A stretch of 64,000 nucleotides of DNA from Parasedimentitalea maritima. Lineage in GTDB: Bacteria; Pseudomonadota; Alphaproteobacteria; Rhodobacterales; Rhodobacteraceae. This document shows, piece after piece, positions 52,550 to 61,020 of this stretch. Each line of letters begins with the position of its first letter. Position 1 is the first letter of the stretch. Below the pieces are notes generated by a model. It was not told where the DNA came from. It saw only the letters and a program-made list of their open reading frames with translations, and searched no databases. The DNA lies in assembly GCF_005771405.1 (NCBI RefSeq), contig NZ_VAUA01000001.1, forward strand, positions 124,001-188,000. Direction: 5' to 3'. The position numbers were made by a program, and so were the translations under genes.

Positions 52550-54235
52550 ATGGCGATCGTAAGCTTTTTAGTCAGTTTGATGGGGGCCACCATGTTATTG
52601 CTGTTCGCGGTGCGGATGGTGCGAACGGGAATCGAACGGAGCTATGGCGCCTCATTTCAACGGGTGCTGACCGGGCAGCGCAGCCTGTCCCAGGCAAGCC
52701 TGGTTGGTGTGGCACTGGCAATCGTGCTGCAGAGTTCGGCTGCGGTGGCGCTACTGACCTCGGGATTTGCCGCCAGTGGAATGCTTAGCTTTCCAATCGG
52801 GCTGGCGATTGTGCTGGGCGGCGACTTGGGTTCAGCGCTGATCATTCAGATACTGTCCTTCAAGCTGGATTGGCTGGTGCCGCTGCTGTTGGCTGTGGGC
52901 GGTTACATGTTTGTCAAAACCGAAGCTAGAAAAGTACGACAGTTGGGTCGAATCCTAATGGGCGTGGCGTTTATCCTGATTTCGCTGCGTTTCCTACGCG
53001 AGGCGATGGATCCGATTCGTGACAGTGCTTTTTTGCCTGCGGTCGCCGAATACCTTGCGCGGGACTATATGACAGCCTTTTTGGTAGGCGCGGCGCTGGC
53101 CTTTGTGATGCACTCATCGGTGGCGGCGATTTTGATGTGCGTGACCCTCGTTCAGATTGATGCGATTCCTTTCGCGGCGGGCCTGTCACTGGTGCTGGGC
53201 GCGAATTTTGGATCGGCATTTATCCCGGTCTGGTTAAGCCGGGGTATGACATTATCGGCGCGCCGAATTCCTTTTGCCAATTTGATCCTGCGCGGAACTT
53301 GGGCTGTAATCACGCTGTTTGCCGCCAATCTGGCGTTACGATCCGGTGCACTGGGAGATCCGCAAGGTGGACAGATGTTGGTCTACGCCCATCTTGCATT
53401 TAATGCGTCGCTATTGGTGTTGGCGCTGCCTGTGTGCATGTCCTTTCAGCGCATTATGGAAGGCCTGATGCCCGATCCGGCCATTAAGGAAAATGCCGAG
53501 GTAGCAACCGGCCTGCCCGCAAGCACGTTAGATCTCGCTAACATTGGCCCACCAACGCAGGCTCTTTCTAGTCTCAAGCGCGAATTGTTGCGAATGTCGG
53601 GATTGGTCGAGGCAATGTTTCGACCCGTGCTGGGGCTGTATAAATCGGGCGACAAAGACCAGATTAGGGCGATCCAGGATCTTGATGTTGAGGTCAACGC
53701 CTGCCTGTCTGGTATTCGTTCATTTGTCGCGGCTATTCCGCCCGAAGAATTTGGCAAGGCCAACGCCAAAGTGGCGCGGGATATGGTCGAATATGCGATT
53801 CGATTAGAAACCGCGGGCGATGTTGTGGCCAAGAGACTAAGTGTGCTGGCCGGTGAAATGGGTGCAAATGGGGCTGATTTCTCAAATGAAGGTTGGATGG
53901 AGCTGACGCGCATGCATGAAAGCATTCTGGCCAACCTGTGTCTGGCATCGAATGTTCTAATTTCAGATGACTTGGAAAGCGCCCGCTTGCTCAGCTTGGA
54001 AAAGACAGAGCTGAAACGTGCCGAACGTGACAGTCGCAAACGCCATCTGAAACGGTTGCAGAGTGGCAGTACCGACAGTTTTGAAACCTCAGATATCCAT
54101 CTGGAAACCCTAAGAGCCCTGCGTGAATTTAACAGCCATATTGCCGCTATTGCTTACCCGATCCTGTATTTGAATGGGCAGCTGCTTGAGACACGCCTGA
54201 TCGAGGATATGCCGCAGGAACAATTAGAAACTTGA
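52550..54235 (+). CDS. Na/Pi cotransporter family protein with PhoU-like tail
   Basis: 561 residues from ATG 52550 (RBS AGAGGAG). Two NptA/PNaS repeats occupy about 1-300, with QSSAAVALLTSG (first) and HSSVAAILM (second) as the paired QSSA-type motifs. The cytoplasmic C-terminal part (about 340-540) is helical and resembles PhoU. It imports phosphate with sodium. Expression after the DeoR gene suggests co-transcription, coupling phosphate uptake to phosphoester breakdown. Confidence 0.92.
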   Translation: MAIVSFLVSLMGATMLLLFAVRMVRTGIERSYGASFQRVLTGQRSLSQASLVGVALAIVLQSSAAVALLTSGFAASGMLSFPIGLAIVLGGDLGSALIIQILSFKLDWLVPLLLAVGGYMFVKTEARKVRQLGRILMGVAFILISLRFLREAMDPIRDSAFLPAVAEYLARDYMTAFLVGAALAFVMHSSVAAILMCVTLVQIDAIPFAAGLSLVLGANFGSAFIPVWLSRGMTLSARRIPFANLILRGTWAVITLFAANLALRSGALGDPQGGQMLVYAHLAFNASLLVLALPVCMSFQRIMEGLMPDPAIKENAEVATGLPASTLDLANIGPPTQALSSLKRELLRMSGLVEAMFRPVLGLYKSGDKDQIRAIQDLDVEVNACLSGIRSFVAAIPPEEFGKANAKVARDMVEYAIRLETAGDVVAKRLSVLAGEMGANGADFSNEGWMELTRMHESILANLCLASNVLISDDLESARLLSLEKTELKRAERDSRKRHLKRLQSGSTDSFETSDIHLETLRALREFNSHIAAIAYPILYLNGQLLETRLIEDMPQEQLET

Positions 54236-54553
54236 AAAGTTTTTGTTTTCGTTTGGAATTGAACGTCTCAGAGACTGGGCGCTTAATTTGTGAACGTCAT
54301 ACTGAAGTTACGCCGTTGACGTAGGGCTGCATGCAAGCGCAAGCTGCAAGGTAGGTTATAATGCCGCAGGCCTTTACCTAGGTTTCCCAACCCTGAGGCA
54401 TTGCGCAAACTGGACCGATTTGAGTTTGGAATATTCGATTCTGGTCTTATCAATTATTGAAACTGTCACTGTAGGAGAGCCGCAACCATCCGCAAAACTA
54501 CCGAGTAATAAACAGCAAGAAAAACAATACAATCTTCCAACGGGGAAAACACT
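54236..54553. other. 318-bp gap before the polyamine operon
   Basis: AT-rich intergenic stretch with no frame showing coding bias. It contains TATAAT at 54357-54362, but no good -35 box at the normal distance, and a stretch with GGAGAG at 54474 not followed by a start. It probably carries the promoter and leader of the polyamine transporter operon. Confidence 0.5.
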
Positions 54554-55678
54554 ATGACTATCAAAACATCTGTAACCCGCCGCTCGCTGCTGAAAACAGC
54601 AGGCGCAGCAGCACTGGCAGCACCACTTTATTCCAAGAGTGCGCTGGCATCGTCGGGTGAAATCAACATCCTGATGTGGTCGGACTATCTGCCACCAGCA
54701 TTCCTTGAGGCCTTTGAGTTCGAGACCGGCATCAAAGTGAACTACACTGGTATTGGTTCAAACGAAGAAATCATCAACAAGATGAAGGCCACCAAAGGCC
54801 AGGGCTTCGACATCGTATCGCCAACCAACAACCGTTCGCTACAGTGGGGTCCGCTGGAGCTGCTTCAGCCGTTTGATCTGAACAAGGTGAACATGGACGC
54901 AGTGAACCCATCGATGGCCAAAATCGGCACCGATGCGTGGAACTTTGGCGAAGCAGGCGCACATTGGCTGCCGCACATCTGGGGCACCGAAGGTATCGCA
55001 TACCGTACCGACAAATGGCTGCCAGCTGGTGATGCACCATCTTATGGTGACGTTTGGTCCGAAGAAAATGCAGGCAAGACCATGGGTCGCGCACACTCGA
55101 TGATGCTGGGTGCCGGTCTGTACATGGAAGCCTCCGGTGAAATGGATGCTGGCTCTGTTTGGGCTGCCTACAACGACGAAGACACCATGCGAAAAGTCTG
55201 GGGTCAGATCGCTGACTGGTGTGTTGAGCGCAAGTCGCGCATCAAACTGATCTGGAACGATGCTGATACTCAGAAAAACGGTCTTCTGAACGAAGGTGTT
55301 GTTGTTGGCCAGACTTGGGATGGTCCACCGCTGGCCCTGAAATCTGCTGGTGAGCCTGTTCACTACCAGGCACCTGTCGAAGGTGCGATGGCTTGGGTTG
55401 ACGGCATGTCCATGCCTGTTGGCGCGAAAAACATCGAACAGATCTACGCCTTTATCGACTTTGCTTATGGCAAAGAAGCTGCTGGCGTTGCGATTGATAG
55501 CCATGGCTACAACTCGCCAGTTCTGGGCGCGGACACCTTCTCGGGTGACGTCTACAAGAAGAACTTTGCCGAAGCTTATCCTGGCAGCAGCTTGGCCAAT
55601 CTGAACCCATGGCCTGCTGAAGCTCCATGGTATGCAGACGTACGGACCGAGTTCGTGAACAAATTCAAGAGCGCCTAA
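54554..55678 (+). CDS. Polyamine-type ABC transporter substrate-binding protein
   Basis: 374 residues with a Tat-type signal (TRRSLLKTAGAAALAAP). Mature PotD/PotF-like sequence includes LMWSDYLPPAFLEAFEFETG, DIVSPTNNRS and WLPHIWGTEGIAYRTD. It catches spermidine, putrescine or a related amine in the periplasm. It is first in a four-gene operon. A hairpin terminator follows, which would keep the binding protein in excess over the membrane parts. Confidence 0.93.
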   Translation: MTIKTSVTRRSLLKTAGAAALAAPLYSKSALASSGEINILMWSDYLPPAFLEAFEFETGIKVNYTGIGSNEEIINKMKATKGQGFDIVSPTNNRSLQWGPLELLQPFDLNKVNMDAVNPSMAKIGTDAWNFGEAGAHWLPHIWGTEGIAYRTDKWLPAGDAPSYGDVWSEENAGKTMGRAHSMMLGAGLYMEASGEMDAGSVWAAYNDEDTMRKVWGQIADWCVERKSRIKLIWNDADTQKNGLLNEGVVVGQTWDGPPLALKSAGEPVHYQAPVEGAMAWVDGMSMPVGAKNIEQIYAFIDFAYGKEAAGVAIDSHGYNSPVLGADTFSGDVYKKNFAEAYPGSSLANLNPWPAEAPWYADVRTEFVNKFKSA

Positions 55679-55691
55679 GCTTTTGAACGTT

Positions 55692-55721
55692 TGGCCCCCT
55701 CTGACTAGAGGGGGCCATTTT
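55692..55721 (+). terminator. Partial terminator between binding protein and ATPase genes
   Basis: TGGCCCCCTCT-GACT-AGAGGGGGCCA followed by TTTT. It is strong enough to stop many transcripts, giving differential expression in the polyamine operon. Confidence 0.85.
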
Positions 55722-55823
55722 CGCGCCAATGGCGCAAAATCAAATATGTGAAACTGGATGCAGCCTGATTAGACCGGTGGAAACCGCCGGGTCTGTGCTG
55801 TGCTGCACCGAGGGGGAAGCCAC

Positions 55824-56936
55824 ATGAGTGCTGGGGTTGGCGTAAATCTTGAAAATCTCTGGATCCGATTTGGAGATTTTGTCGCGGTTCGCGACGCAAA
55901 CGTGAACATTAACGGGGGCGATTTCTTTTCGTTCCTAGGTCCGTCGGGTTGCGGGAAAACAACCATTCTGAGAGCTGTTTCAGGCTTTCTTGAGCCCAGC
56001 GAAGGCAACGTGCTGATCGGTGGCAATAACATGAAGGGCATTGGCCCGAACAAACGCCCCACTGCGCTGATCTTTCAGAACCTGGCGTTGTTTCCCTTGA
56101 TGAAAGTCTGGGAAAACATCACCTTCTCGATGGAGATCAAAGGTGCCTCGGCCAAAGAGCGCCGCAAGCGTGCGGATGAGCTGCTGGATATGATCGCATT
56201 GACTGGTCAGGGCGACAAGCTGCCGGCCGAACTGTCTGGTGGTCAAAAGCAACGTGTTGCCATTGCCCGCGCGCTTTGTGCTGAACCAGACGTTTTGTTG
56301 TTGGATGAACCGCTGTCAGCGCTCGATCTTAAGCTGCGCCAACACATGCGGTCTGAATTGCGTGAAATTCAGAAACGGGTTGGCATTACCTTTATTTATA
56401 TCACCCACGACCAAGGCGAAGCCTTGACCATGTCGGACAACGTTGCCGTGATGCGCGCAGGGGTGATTGACCAGATTGGCGATGGCAAAACCATCTACAA
56501 CGATCCAAACACCGCCTTTGCAGCCTCGTTTGTTGGTGAAAACAACGTTTTCCGCGGCACAGTCAAAAAGGTCATCGGCAACGAAGTTATGGTCAGCACC
56601 AACCGGTCTGGTGACCTGATGGCGCGGATCTCATCCAACAATGTGGGCAAAATGAAAGAGGGCGACGACGCCATGCTCTTCATTCGCCCAGAGGCCTTTG
56701 CTCTGGCTCCGGTTGGGACGCAGGGCGACCACTTTGTGACGGCGCAGGTCACCAAAGAAGAGTTTGAAGGCAATGTCTTCAACATCTTCATGGAAGGCGA
56801 AGGCGGCAAGGAAATGAAGGTGTCACTGCCTAACCTTGGTCAGTCATTCGAGAGCCACAAGGGTGAACCAATGACCCTTGAGTATGATGTTCATAACGCT
56901 GTAGCACTGCCTGCCGGCGTGCTGGCAACGGAATAG
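55824..56936 (+). CDS. Polyamine-type ABC transporter ATP-binding protein
   Basis: 370 residues from ATG 55824, after GAGGGGGAA; a GTG 24 bp upstream is not preferred. Walker A GPSGCGKTT, signature LSGGQKQRVAIARAL, Walker B VLLLDEPLSALD and switch THDQGEAL are complete. The C-terminal TOBE-like domain (about 240-365) is regulatory. It drives import with the two permeases encoded next. Confidence 0.95.
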   Translation: MSAGVGVNLENLWIRFGDFVAVRDANVNINGGDFFSFLGPSGCGKTTILRAVSGFLEPSEGNVLIGGNNMKGIGPNKRPTALIFQNLALFPLMKVWENITFSMEIKGASAKERRKRADELLDMIALTGQGDKLPAELSGGQKQRVAIARALCAEPDVLLLDEPLSALDLKLRQHMRSELREIQKRVGITFIYITHDQGEALTMSDNVAVMRAGVIDQIGDGKTIYNDPNTAFAASFVGENNVFRGTVKKVIGNEVMVSTNRSGDLMARISSNNVGKMKEGDDAMLFIRPEAFALAPVGTQGDHFVTAQVTKEEFEGNVFNIFMEGEGGKEMKVSLPNLGQSFESHKGEPMTLEYDVHNAVALPAGVLATE

Positions 56937-56950
56937 GGGGGCTTGGACAG

Positions 56951-57871
56951 ATGCCCCGTTTCCTAAGGGAATACTTTAACCGCAACGGCGTTGGGCTTGG
57001 CTCGGTCATGTTGGGTCTGGTCCTGTTCTGGACCATTGGCCTGATCATCCTGCCCCAGCTGTCGATGCTCGACTTTTCATTCCGGCCGAACCTGCCGCCG
57101 CCTGAGATCGGTGGTCCAAAGGATCTGTATACGCTGGAGAACTATAAGTACCTGATTTTTGGCCCCGAAGGTGGCAGTCAGGACTATAACGCGGTTGATC
57201 TGAAAGTGTTTTACCGCACTCTGATTGCAGCGGTTCTTGTGACGCTGTTCAATCTGATGCTGTGCTATCCAATCGCCTACTATCTGGCGCAGACCAACGG
57301 CAATCACATCCGCATTCTGGCGCTGATGTTGATCATCCCCTACTGGATCAACGAAATTCTGCGGGCCTTTGCTTTGCGGATTATCTTTGGCGAAAGTGGT
57401 GTGCTGAACAACCTATTGGTGGGCGCGGGAGTGTTTGACACGCCGTTCGACTTTATCCGCAATGACATCGCGCTGTATGCAGGTCTGGGCTATGCCTATA
57501 TCCTGCTGATGATCTTCCCGATCTACAACGTGATCGAAAGCCTGGATCGTAACCAGATTGAGGCCGCACGAGATATGGGCGCCAGCTGGACCCGTATTCA
57601 CCGTCGGGTGGTTATTCCTTATGCCAAGCCTGGGATCAGTTCGGGTTGTACCATGGTGTTTATGTTGTCAGCCGGCGCGCTGGCTGCGCCACAAATTCTG
57701 GGCGGCCCAAGCAGCCTGTGGTTTACGCAGCTGATTTACCAGCAATTCAATGACAACAGCGACTGGCCACAGGGCGCTGCCTATGCGGTTGTTCTGCTTG
57801 TCACCTGTATCTTGCTGGTTCTGGCATTGATGCGCGTGTTCAAGGTGAACATGGGGGATATTGGCAAATGA
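56951..57871 (+). CDS. Polyamine-type ABC permease 1 (PotB/PotH-like)
   Basis: 306 residues, six membrane segments. The EAA loop is AARDMGASWTRIHRRVVIP, which docks on the ATPase. It begins with LGLVLFWTIGLIILPQLSM as segment one and has a 50-residue periplasmic loop early. It is coupled to the next permease by a 4-bp ATGA overlap. Confidence 0.94.
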   Translation: MPRFLREYFNRNGVGLGSVMLGLVLFWTIGLIILPQLSMLDFSFRPNLPPPEIGGPKDLYTLENYKYLIFGPEGGSQDYNAVDLKVFYRTLIAAVLVTLFNLMLCYPIAYYLAQTNGNHIRILALMLIIPYWINEILRAFALRIIFGESGVLNNLLVGAGVFDTPFDFIRNDIALYAGLGYAYILLMIFPIYNVIESLDRNQIEAARDMGASWTRIHRRVVIPYAKPGISSGCTMVFMLSAGALAAPQILGGPSSLWFTQLIYQQFNDNSDWPQGAAYAVVLLVTCILLVLALMRVFKVNMGDIGK

Positions 57872-59133
57872 AGAACTTCTCCTTTATGCGCCTAAGCATC
57901 TGGTTCTATCTGGTGATCTTCTTCGCCTATTTGCTGGGACCACTGGTGATCATGTCGATCACCGCCTTCAACTCGCCCGGCTTTCCGCGGGCGGCTCCGT
58001 GGGAATGTCTGACCTTTGAATGGTTCTCGGCTCTGTTTCAGGACGAACGTATCCTGAACGGGATCTGGAACTCGGTCTTGGTTGGCACGGGTACGGTGAT
58101 CCTGTCGGTGGCGATGGGTCTGGCTGGGGCGCTGATGCTGACTCAGATCTGGCCCAAGCTGCGAGCGACCTATTACACCATCATCATTGCGCCCATCCTG
58201 GTGCCCGGTGTTGTCATTGGTATCTCGACACTGGTGTTCTGGGATCGCGTCAATCGGATGCTGGGCTTGGATGCTGACAGCTTCCTGAGCAGTGGTTTGT
58301 TCCTGACCATCATCGGCCAGTCCACCTTTATTGCCAGTTACTGCATGCTGGTGCTGGTGGCGCGTCTGCAGCGGTATGACAATGCCCTGACCGAAGCGGC
58401 ACTGGATCTGGGCGCAAGCCATGCTCAGACCTTCCGCAAGGTTCTGCTGCCGTTCATGCGTCCGGCGATTGCTTCAGCTGCGGTGCTGGCGTTCTTGGCT
58501 TCGTTCGAGAACTATAACACCACTACCTTTACCTTTGGCGAATACCCAACTCTGACCATCGAGCTGGCACAAAAGGTACGTTACGGCATCACACCAGCGA
58601 TTTCGGCCTTGGCCTTTATCATCGTGTTGCTGACAGTGTTTGCAGCCCTGTTCAACGAGGCGAAAATTCGTCGTCAGGAACTGGTTGCAGCGGCTCGTAA
58701 AACCGCCACCGTGGAAGAGCTGGAAACTGGTAAGTTCCGTCTGCCTGGGTTCCTGAGCTCAAACACAGCGGCAGTGTTGCTGGTTGTTGTTGCTATGGCC
58801 ACGATCGCGGTTGTGGGCACAGCAACGGTTTACAGCCCGGCACAGTGTATCGCGGATGTTAAAGAGACGAAGCGATTGGAAACTGAGCTGCGTATTCAGG
58901 AGTTGCTTCAGCGTCGTGCTGACGAAGCCGCCCGTCGGGCAGCCGAAGAAGGCGAACAGTCTGATCAGGCCCCTGCTACAGATGCGACACCAAAGCCGTC
59001 CAACGATTCCGGTTTTGGCAATGTCTTCAATCCTGGCACATTGCAGGATGGCGGCACCGAGACACCAGAAGAGGAGCCAGAGAACTCAGGGTCTGGCGGT
59101 GTCTTTGATCCCGGAAATCTGCAAAGCAACTAA
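57868..59133 (+). CDS. Polyamine-type ABC permease 2 with seventh membrane segment and repeat-bearing tail
   Basis: 421 residues, versus about 260-280 for PotC/PotI. The first 270 are a normal permease (EAALDLGASHAQTFRKVLLP loop). After this comes an extra membrane segment (about 300-320), a charged coiled coil (about 328-362) and a low-complexity tail with two related 14-residue repeats: SGFGNVFNPGTLQD (381-394) and SGSGGVFDPGNLQS (407-420). With six normal segments, the seventh would put the tail in the periplasm. Its role is unknown. Confidence 0.9.
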   Translation: MKNFSFMRLSIWFYLVIFFAYLLGPLVIMSITAFNSPGFPRAAPWECLTFEWFSALFQDERILNGIWNSVLVGTGTVILSVAMGLAGALMLTQIWPKLRATYYTIIIAPILVPGVVIGISTLVFWDRVNRMLGLDADSFLSSGLFLTIIGQSTFIASYCMLVLVARLQRYDNALTEAALDLGASHAQTFRKVLLPFMRPAIASAAVLAFLASFENYNTTTFTFGEYPTLTIELAQKVRYGITPAISALAFIIVLLTVFAALFNEAKIRRQELVAAARKTATVEELETGKFRLPGFLSSNTAAVLLVVVAMATIAVVGTATVYSPAQCIADVKETKRLETELRIQELLQRRADEAARRAAEEGEQSDQAPATDATPKPSNDSGFGNVFNPGTLQDGGTETPEEEPENSGSGGVFDPGNLQSN

Positions 59134-59140
59134 AACACCG

Positions 59141-59170
59141 GAGGCGGCCTTAGGGCCGCCTCTTTTCTTT
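59141..59170 (+). terminator. Intrinsic terminator after the polyamine operon
   Basis: GAGGCGGCC-TTAG-GGCCGCCTC followed by TTTTCTTT, 7 bp after the last permease stop. Confidence 0.9.
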
Positions 59171-59626
59171 CCGGCATACGAAAACCCCGCCCTGGGGTTC
59201 TCCCCAACCGGTTGCGATCTTTCCAATACTGTTTGTCGTCTGTGCAGTGATAAGAGAGGCGGTACCGCCAAAGCGGATGCGGACGGGGTTCAAACCCCGC
59301 GTGCTAAACGTTGTCTCTGCGCGCCCCTATCGTGATGGGGCCCTGTTCCAAGTGCCGGGGTTGATAGGCCCAGCGGTATTCGCGAATGGCTGCACTCTGC
59401 AACACCTGTTCTGATAAGTGGTAACCAGACTGAACGCTGGATGCGCAACACCTTTGGGGTGAGGCGGGTGGGAATGAAAAGGAGGTGCACGGTGTAGAGC
59501 TATACAATAGAATCTGCATGCCATCGGACAGCAGTCTGATTGGGAGCGCCACACCTGAAGTGAAAGTCAGTTTTTGGCCACTCGTTCAACATTGAGAAAA
59601 CTTGTTCCACATGCGATGCATAAGGT
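59171..59626. other. 456-bp structured non-coding stretch
   Basis: Hairpins include AACCCC-GCCCT-GGGGTT (59183-59199), the palindrome GGCGGTACCGCC near 59259, CGGGG-TTCAAA-CCCCG near 59284 and GCCCC-ATC/GAT-GGGGC near 59322. The TTCAAA loop resembles a tRNA T arm, but the stem has only three usable pairs in tRNA register, and there is no acceptor stem or CCA. Several minus-strand frames stay open without a ribosome site, as often happens over GC-structured RNA. It could be an unrecognised small RNA or relic. No known RNA family could be matched. Confidence 0.4.
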
Positions 59627-60169
59627 ATGGATAAGAAAATAAATTTAAGGGCTCAAAGAGGGCTACCCACCAAGCGACAGCGATGGCAGGCTGGTGCGCT
59701 GGTTGAGATTCCACTAGGTGAAAATTGCTGGGCCTATGGGCAATTAGGCGAAGAGTATGTCGTTGCGGTTTTTGAAGGATGCTTCTCGGTCCCCCCATCA
59801 ATAGAGGACATCATTCACCTGCCGATTTTGTTCAAATCCTTTGTCTATCAAGATGTTATTAGCAAAGGGTACTGGCTGAAAATCGGCCGGGTTGAGCCTC
59901 GGAGCGATGTGCTCCATGAAGAATACCGTTTTATGCAGGACACAATTACCGGTGCTCTATCTCTTTATCATTCAGAATTTGAGGATCAGAACTGGAAACA
60001 GCCAGCGCTTTTAAGTGAGTGTCTTGGATTGGAATGCGTAGCTGTTTGGGAGGCAGGTCACGTTGAAGACCGGATCATCGCAACGCGTGATGGTCGGAAA
60101 TGTAAGTGGGCAAGTTCTTTAGCAATAGATTTGTTTAGAGTCCCTGCGCACCAGAATAACGTTCACTAG
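59627..60169 (+). CDS. Imm26-like immunity protein, orphan
   Basis: 180 residues. The N-terminus reads RQRWQAGALVEIPLGENCWAYGQLGEEYVVAVFE, which matches the start of Immunity protein 26 domains: a basic leader, a VxIPL strand and a YGQ turn. Imm26 proteins neutralise polymorphic toxins. No toxin, VgrG, Rhs or secretion gene is adjacent, so it may protect against neighbours' toxins. Base use is more AT-rich than nearby genes, suggesting transfer. RBS is a weak AAGGT. Confidence 0.75.
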   Translation: MDKKINLRAQRGLPTKRQRWQAGALVEIPLGENCWAYGQLGEEYVVAVFEGCFSVPPSIEDIIHLPILFKSFVYQDVISKGYWLKIGRVEPRSDVLHEEYRFMQDTITGALSLYHSEFEDQNWKQPALLSECLGLECVAVWEAGHVEDRIIATRDGRKCKWASSLAIDLFRVPAHQNNVH

Positions 60170-60210
60170 AGGTGATTGCGCGACCGAAGGCTTCTTTTGG
60201 CCTAAAATAC

Positions 60211-60990
60211 TCAAAATCCAGACGGAGCGAGGTGGAGTTCGACATTGGGAGCAGTGCGGGCCAGATCGAAGTCTTCCGGGAGTCTGTCAGTGACAAACTC
60301 ATCGATCTGCGAAAACGTGGCCACCCGATGTGATGCTCCGCGGTTCCACTTGCTGTGATCAGCGACGCATATCACTTGGCGAGCGTTGGTTTGAATTACA
60401 TTACTAACCTCGGCATCGAACTGCTTGAAGTCCAGCAAACCAAACTCTGCATCGAGAGAGCCCGCGCCAATTACACCATAATCCGCAGCAAAACGGCTAT
60501 AGCCGTTCAAAACCGAGCTACCAACAAGGTCGCGATCCTCTGGGCGCAGCATCCCGGCAACCATATGCACCTCGCAGGAGGGGGCGTTGCAGAGTAGACG
60601 GGTCACCTCGAGGTTATTAGTGACAATGGTGGTATCTGGCGTCTGTGCCAGAGCCTCGGCCACATATTGTATGGTTGTGCCAATGCCCAACAATACGGTT
60701 GATCCAGGTGGTATCCGGTCGGCCGCGGTGCGTGCGATGGCGCGTTTGGTCTGTTCATTCAGGATTGCACGTGACCGAAAGTTGAGATTCACAGGGTTTG
60801 ACGGAGGGGCAACGCCACCGTGAACGCGCCGCGCCAGCCCCTGATCGCAAAGATCATTGATATCGCGCCGAATGGTTTGAGTAGCGACCGAAAAAAACTC
60901 GGCCAGGTCATTAATCGACAGCAAGCCTTCGCCACGCAATTGTTCAACGATTTGGCGCTGACGGTCGTTAAGATCGGTAAGAGTGTCCAT
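60211..60990 (-). CDS. DeoR/GlpR-family regulator at the end of the ugp operon
   Basis: 259 residues. The DeoR helix-turn-helix (GLLSINDLAEFFSVATQTIRRDINDLCDQGLARRVHGG) is followed by a sensing domain with LLGIGTTIQYVAEAL and VTNNLEVTRLL, plus HSKWNRGA near the end. This matches glycerol-3-phosphate repressor (GlpR) types. It is 30 bp downstream of the HAD gene, last in the ugp-like operon, so it probably controls it. The ligand is likely glycerol-3-phosphate. Confidence 0.93.
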   Translation of the reverse strand: MDTLTDLNDRQRQIVEQLRGEGLLSINDLAEFFSVATQTIRRDINDLCDQGLARRVHGGVAPPSNPVNLNFRSRAILNEQTKRAIARTAADRIPPGSTVLLGIGTTIQYVAEALAQTPDTTIVTNNLEVTRLLCNAPSCEVHMVAGMLRPEDRDLVGSSVLNGYSRFAADYGVIGAGSLDAEFGLLDFKQFDAEVSNVIQTNARQVICVADHSKWNRGASHRVATFSQIDEFVTDRLPEDFDLARTAPNVELHLAPSGF

Positions 60991-61020
60991 GACTTTGCAT
61001 TGCCTAGATAAAATGTCTTG

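Noticed and set aside
54357-54362. TATAAT as a sigma-70 -10 box for the polyamine operon
   Set aside because: The only TTGACG lies 35 bp upstream, too far for a -35 element; kept only as a remark.
59281-59310. tRNA, tmRNA or 6S RNA at the TTCAAA hairpin
   Set aside because: The TTCAAAC loop is tRNA-like, but the stem pairs poorly in tRNA register, with no acceptor stem, CCA, tag sequence or other family hallmark.
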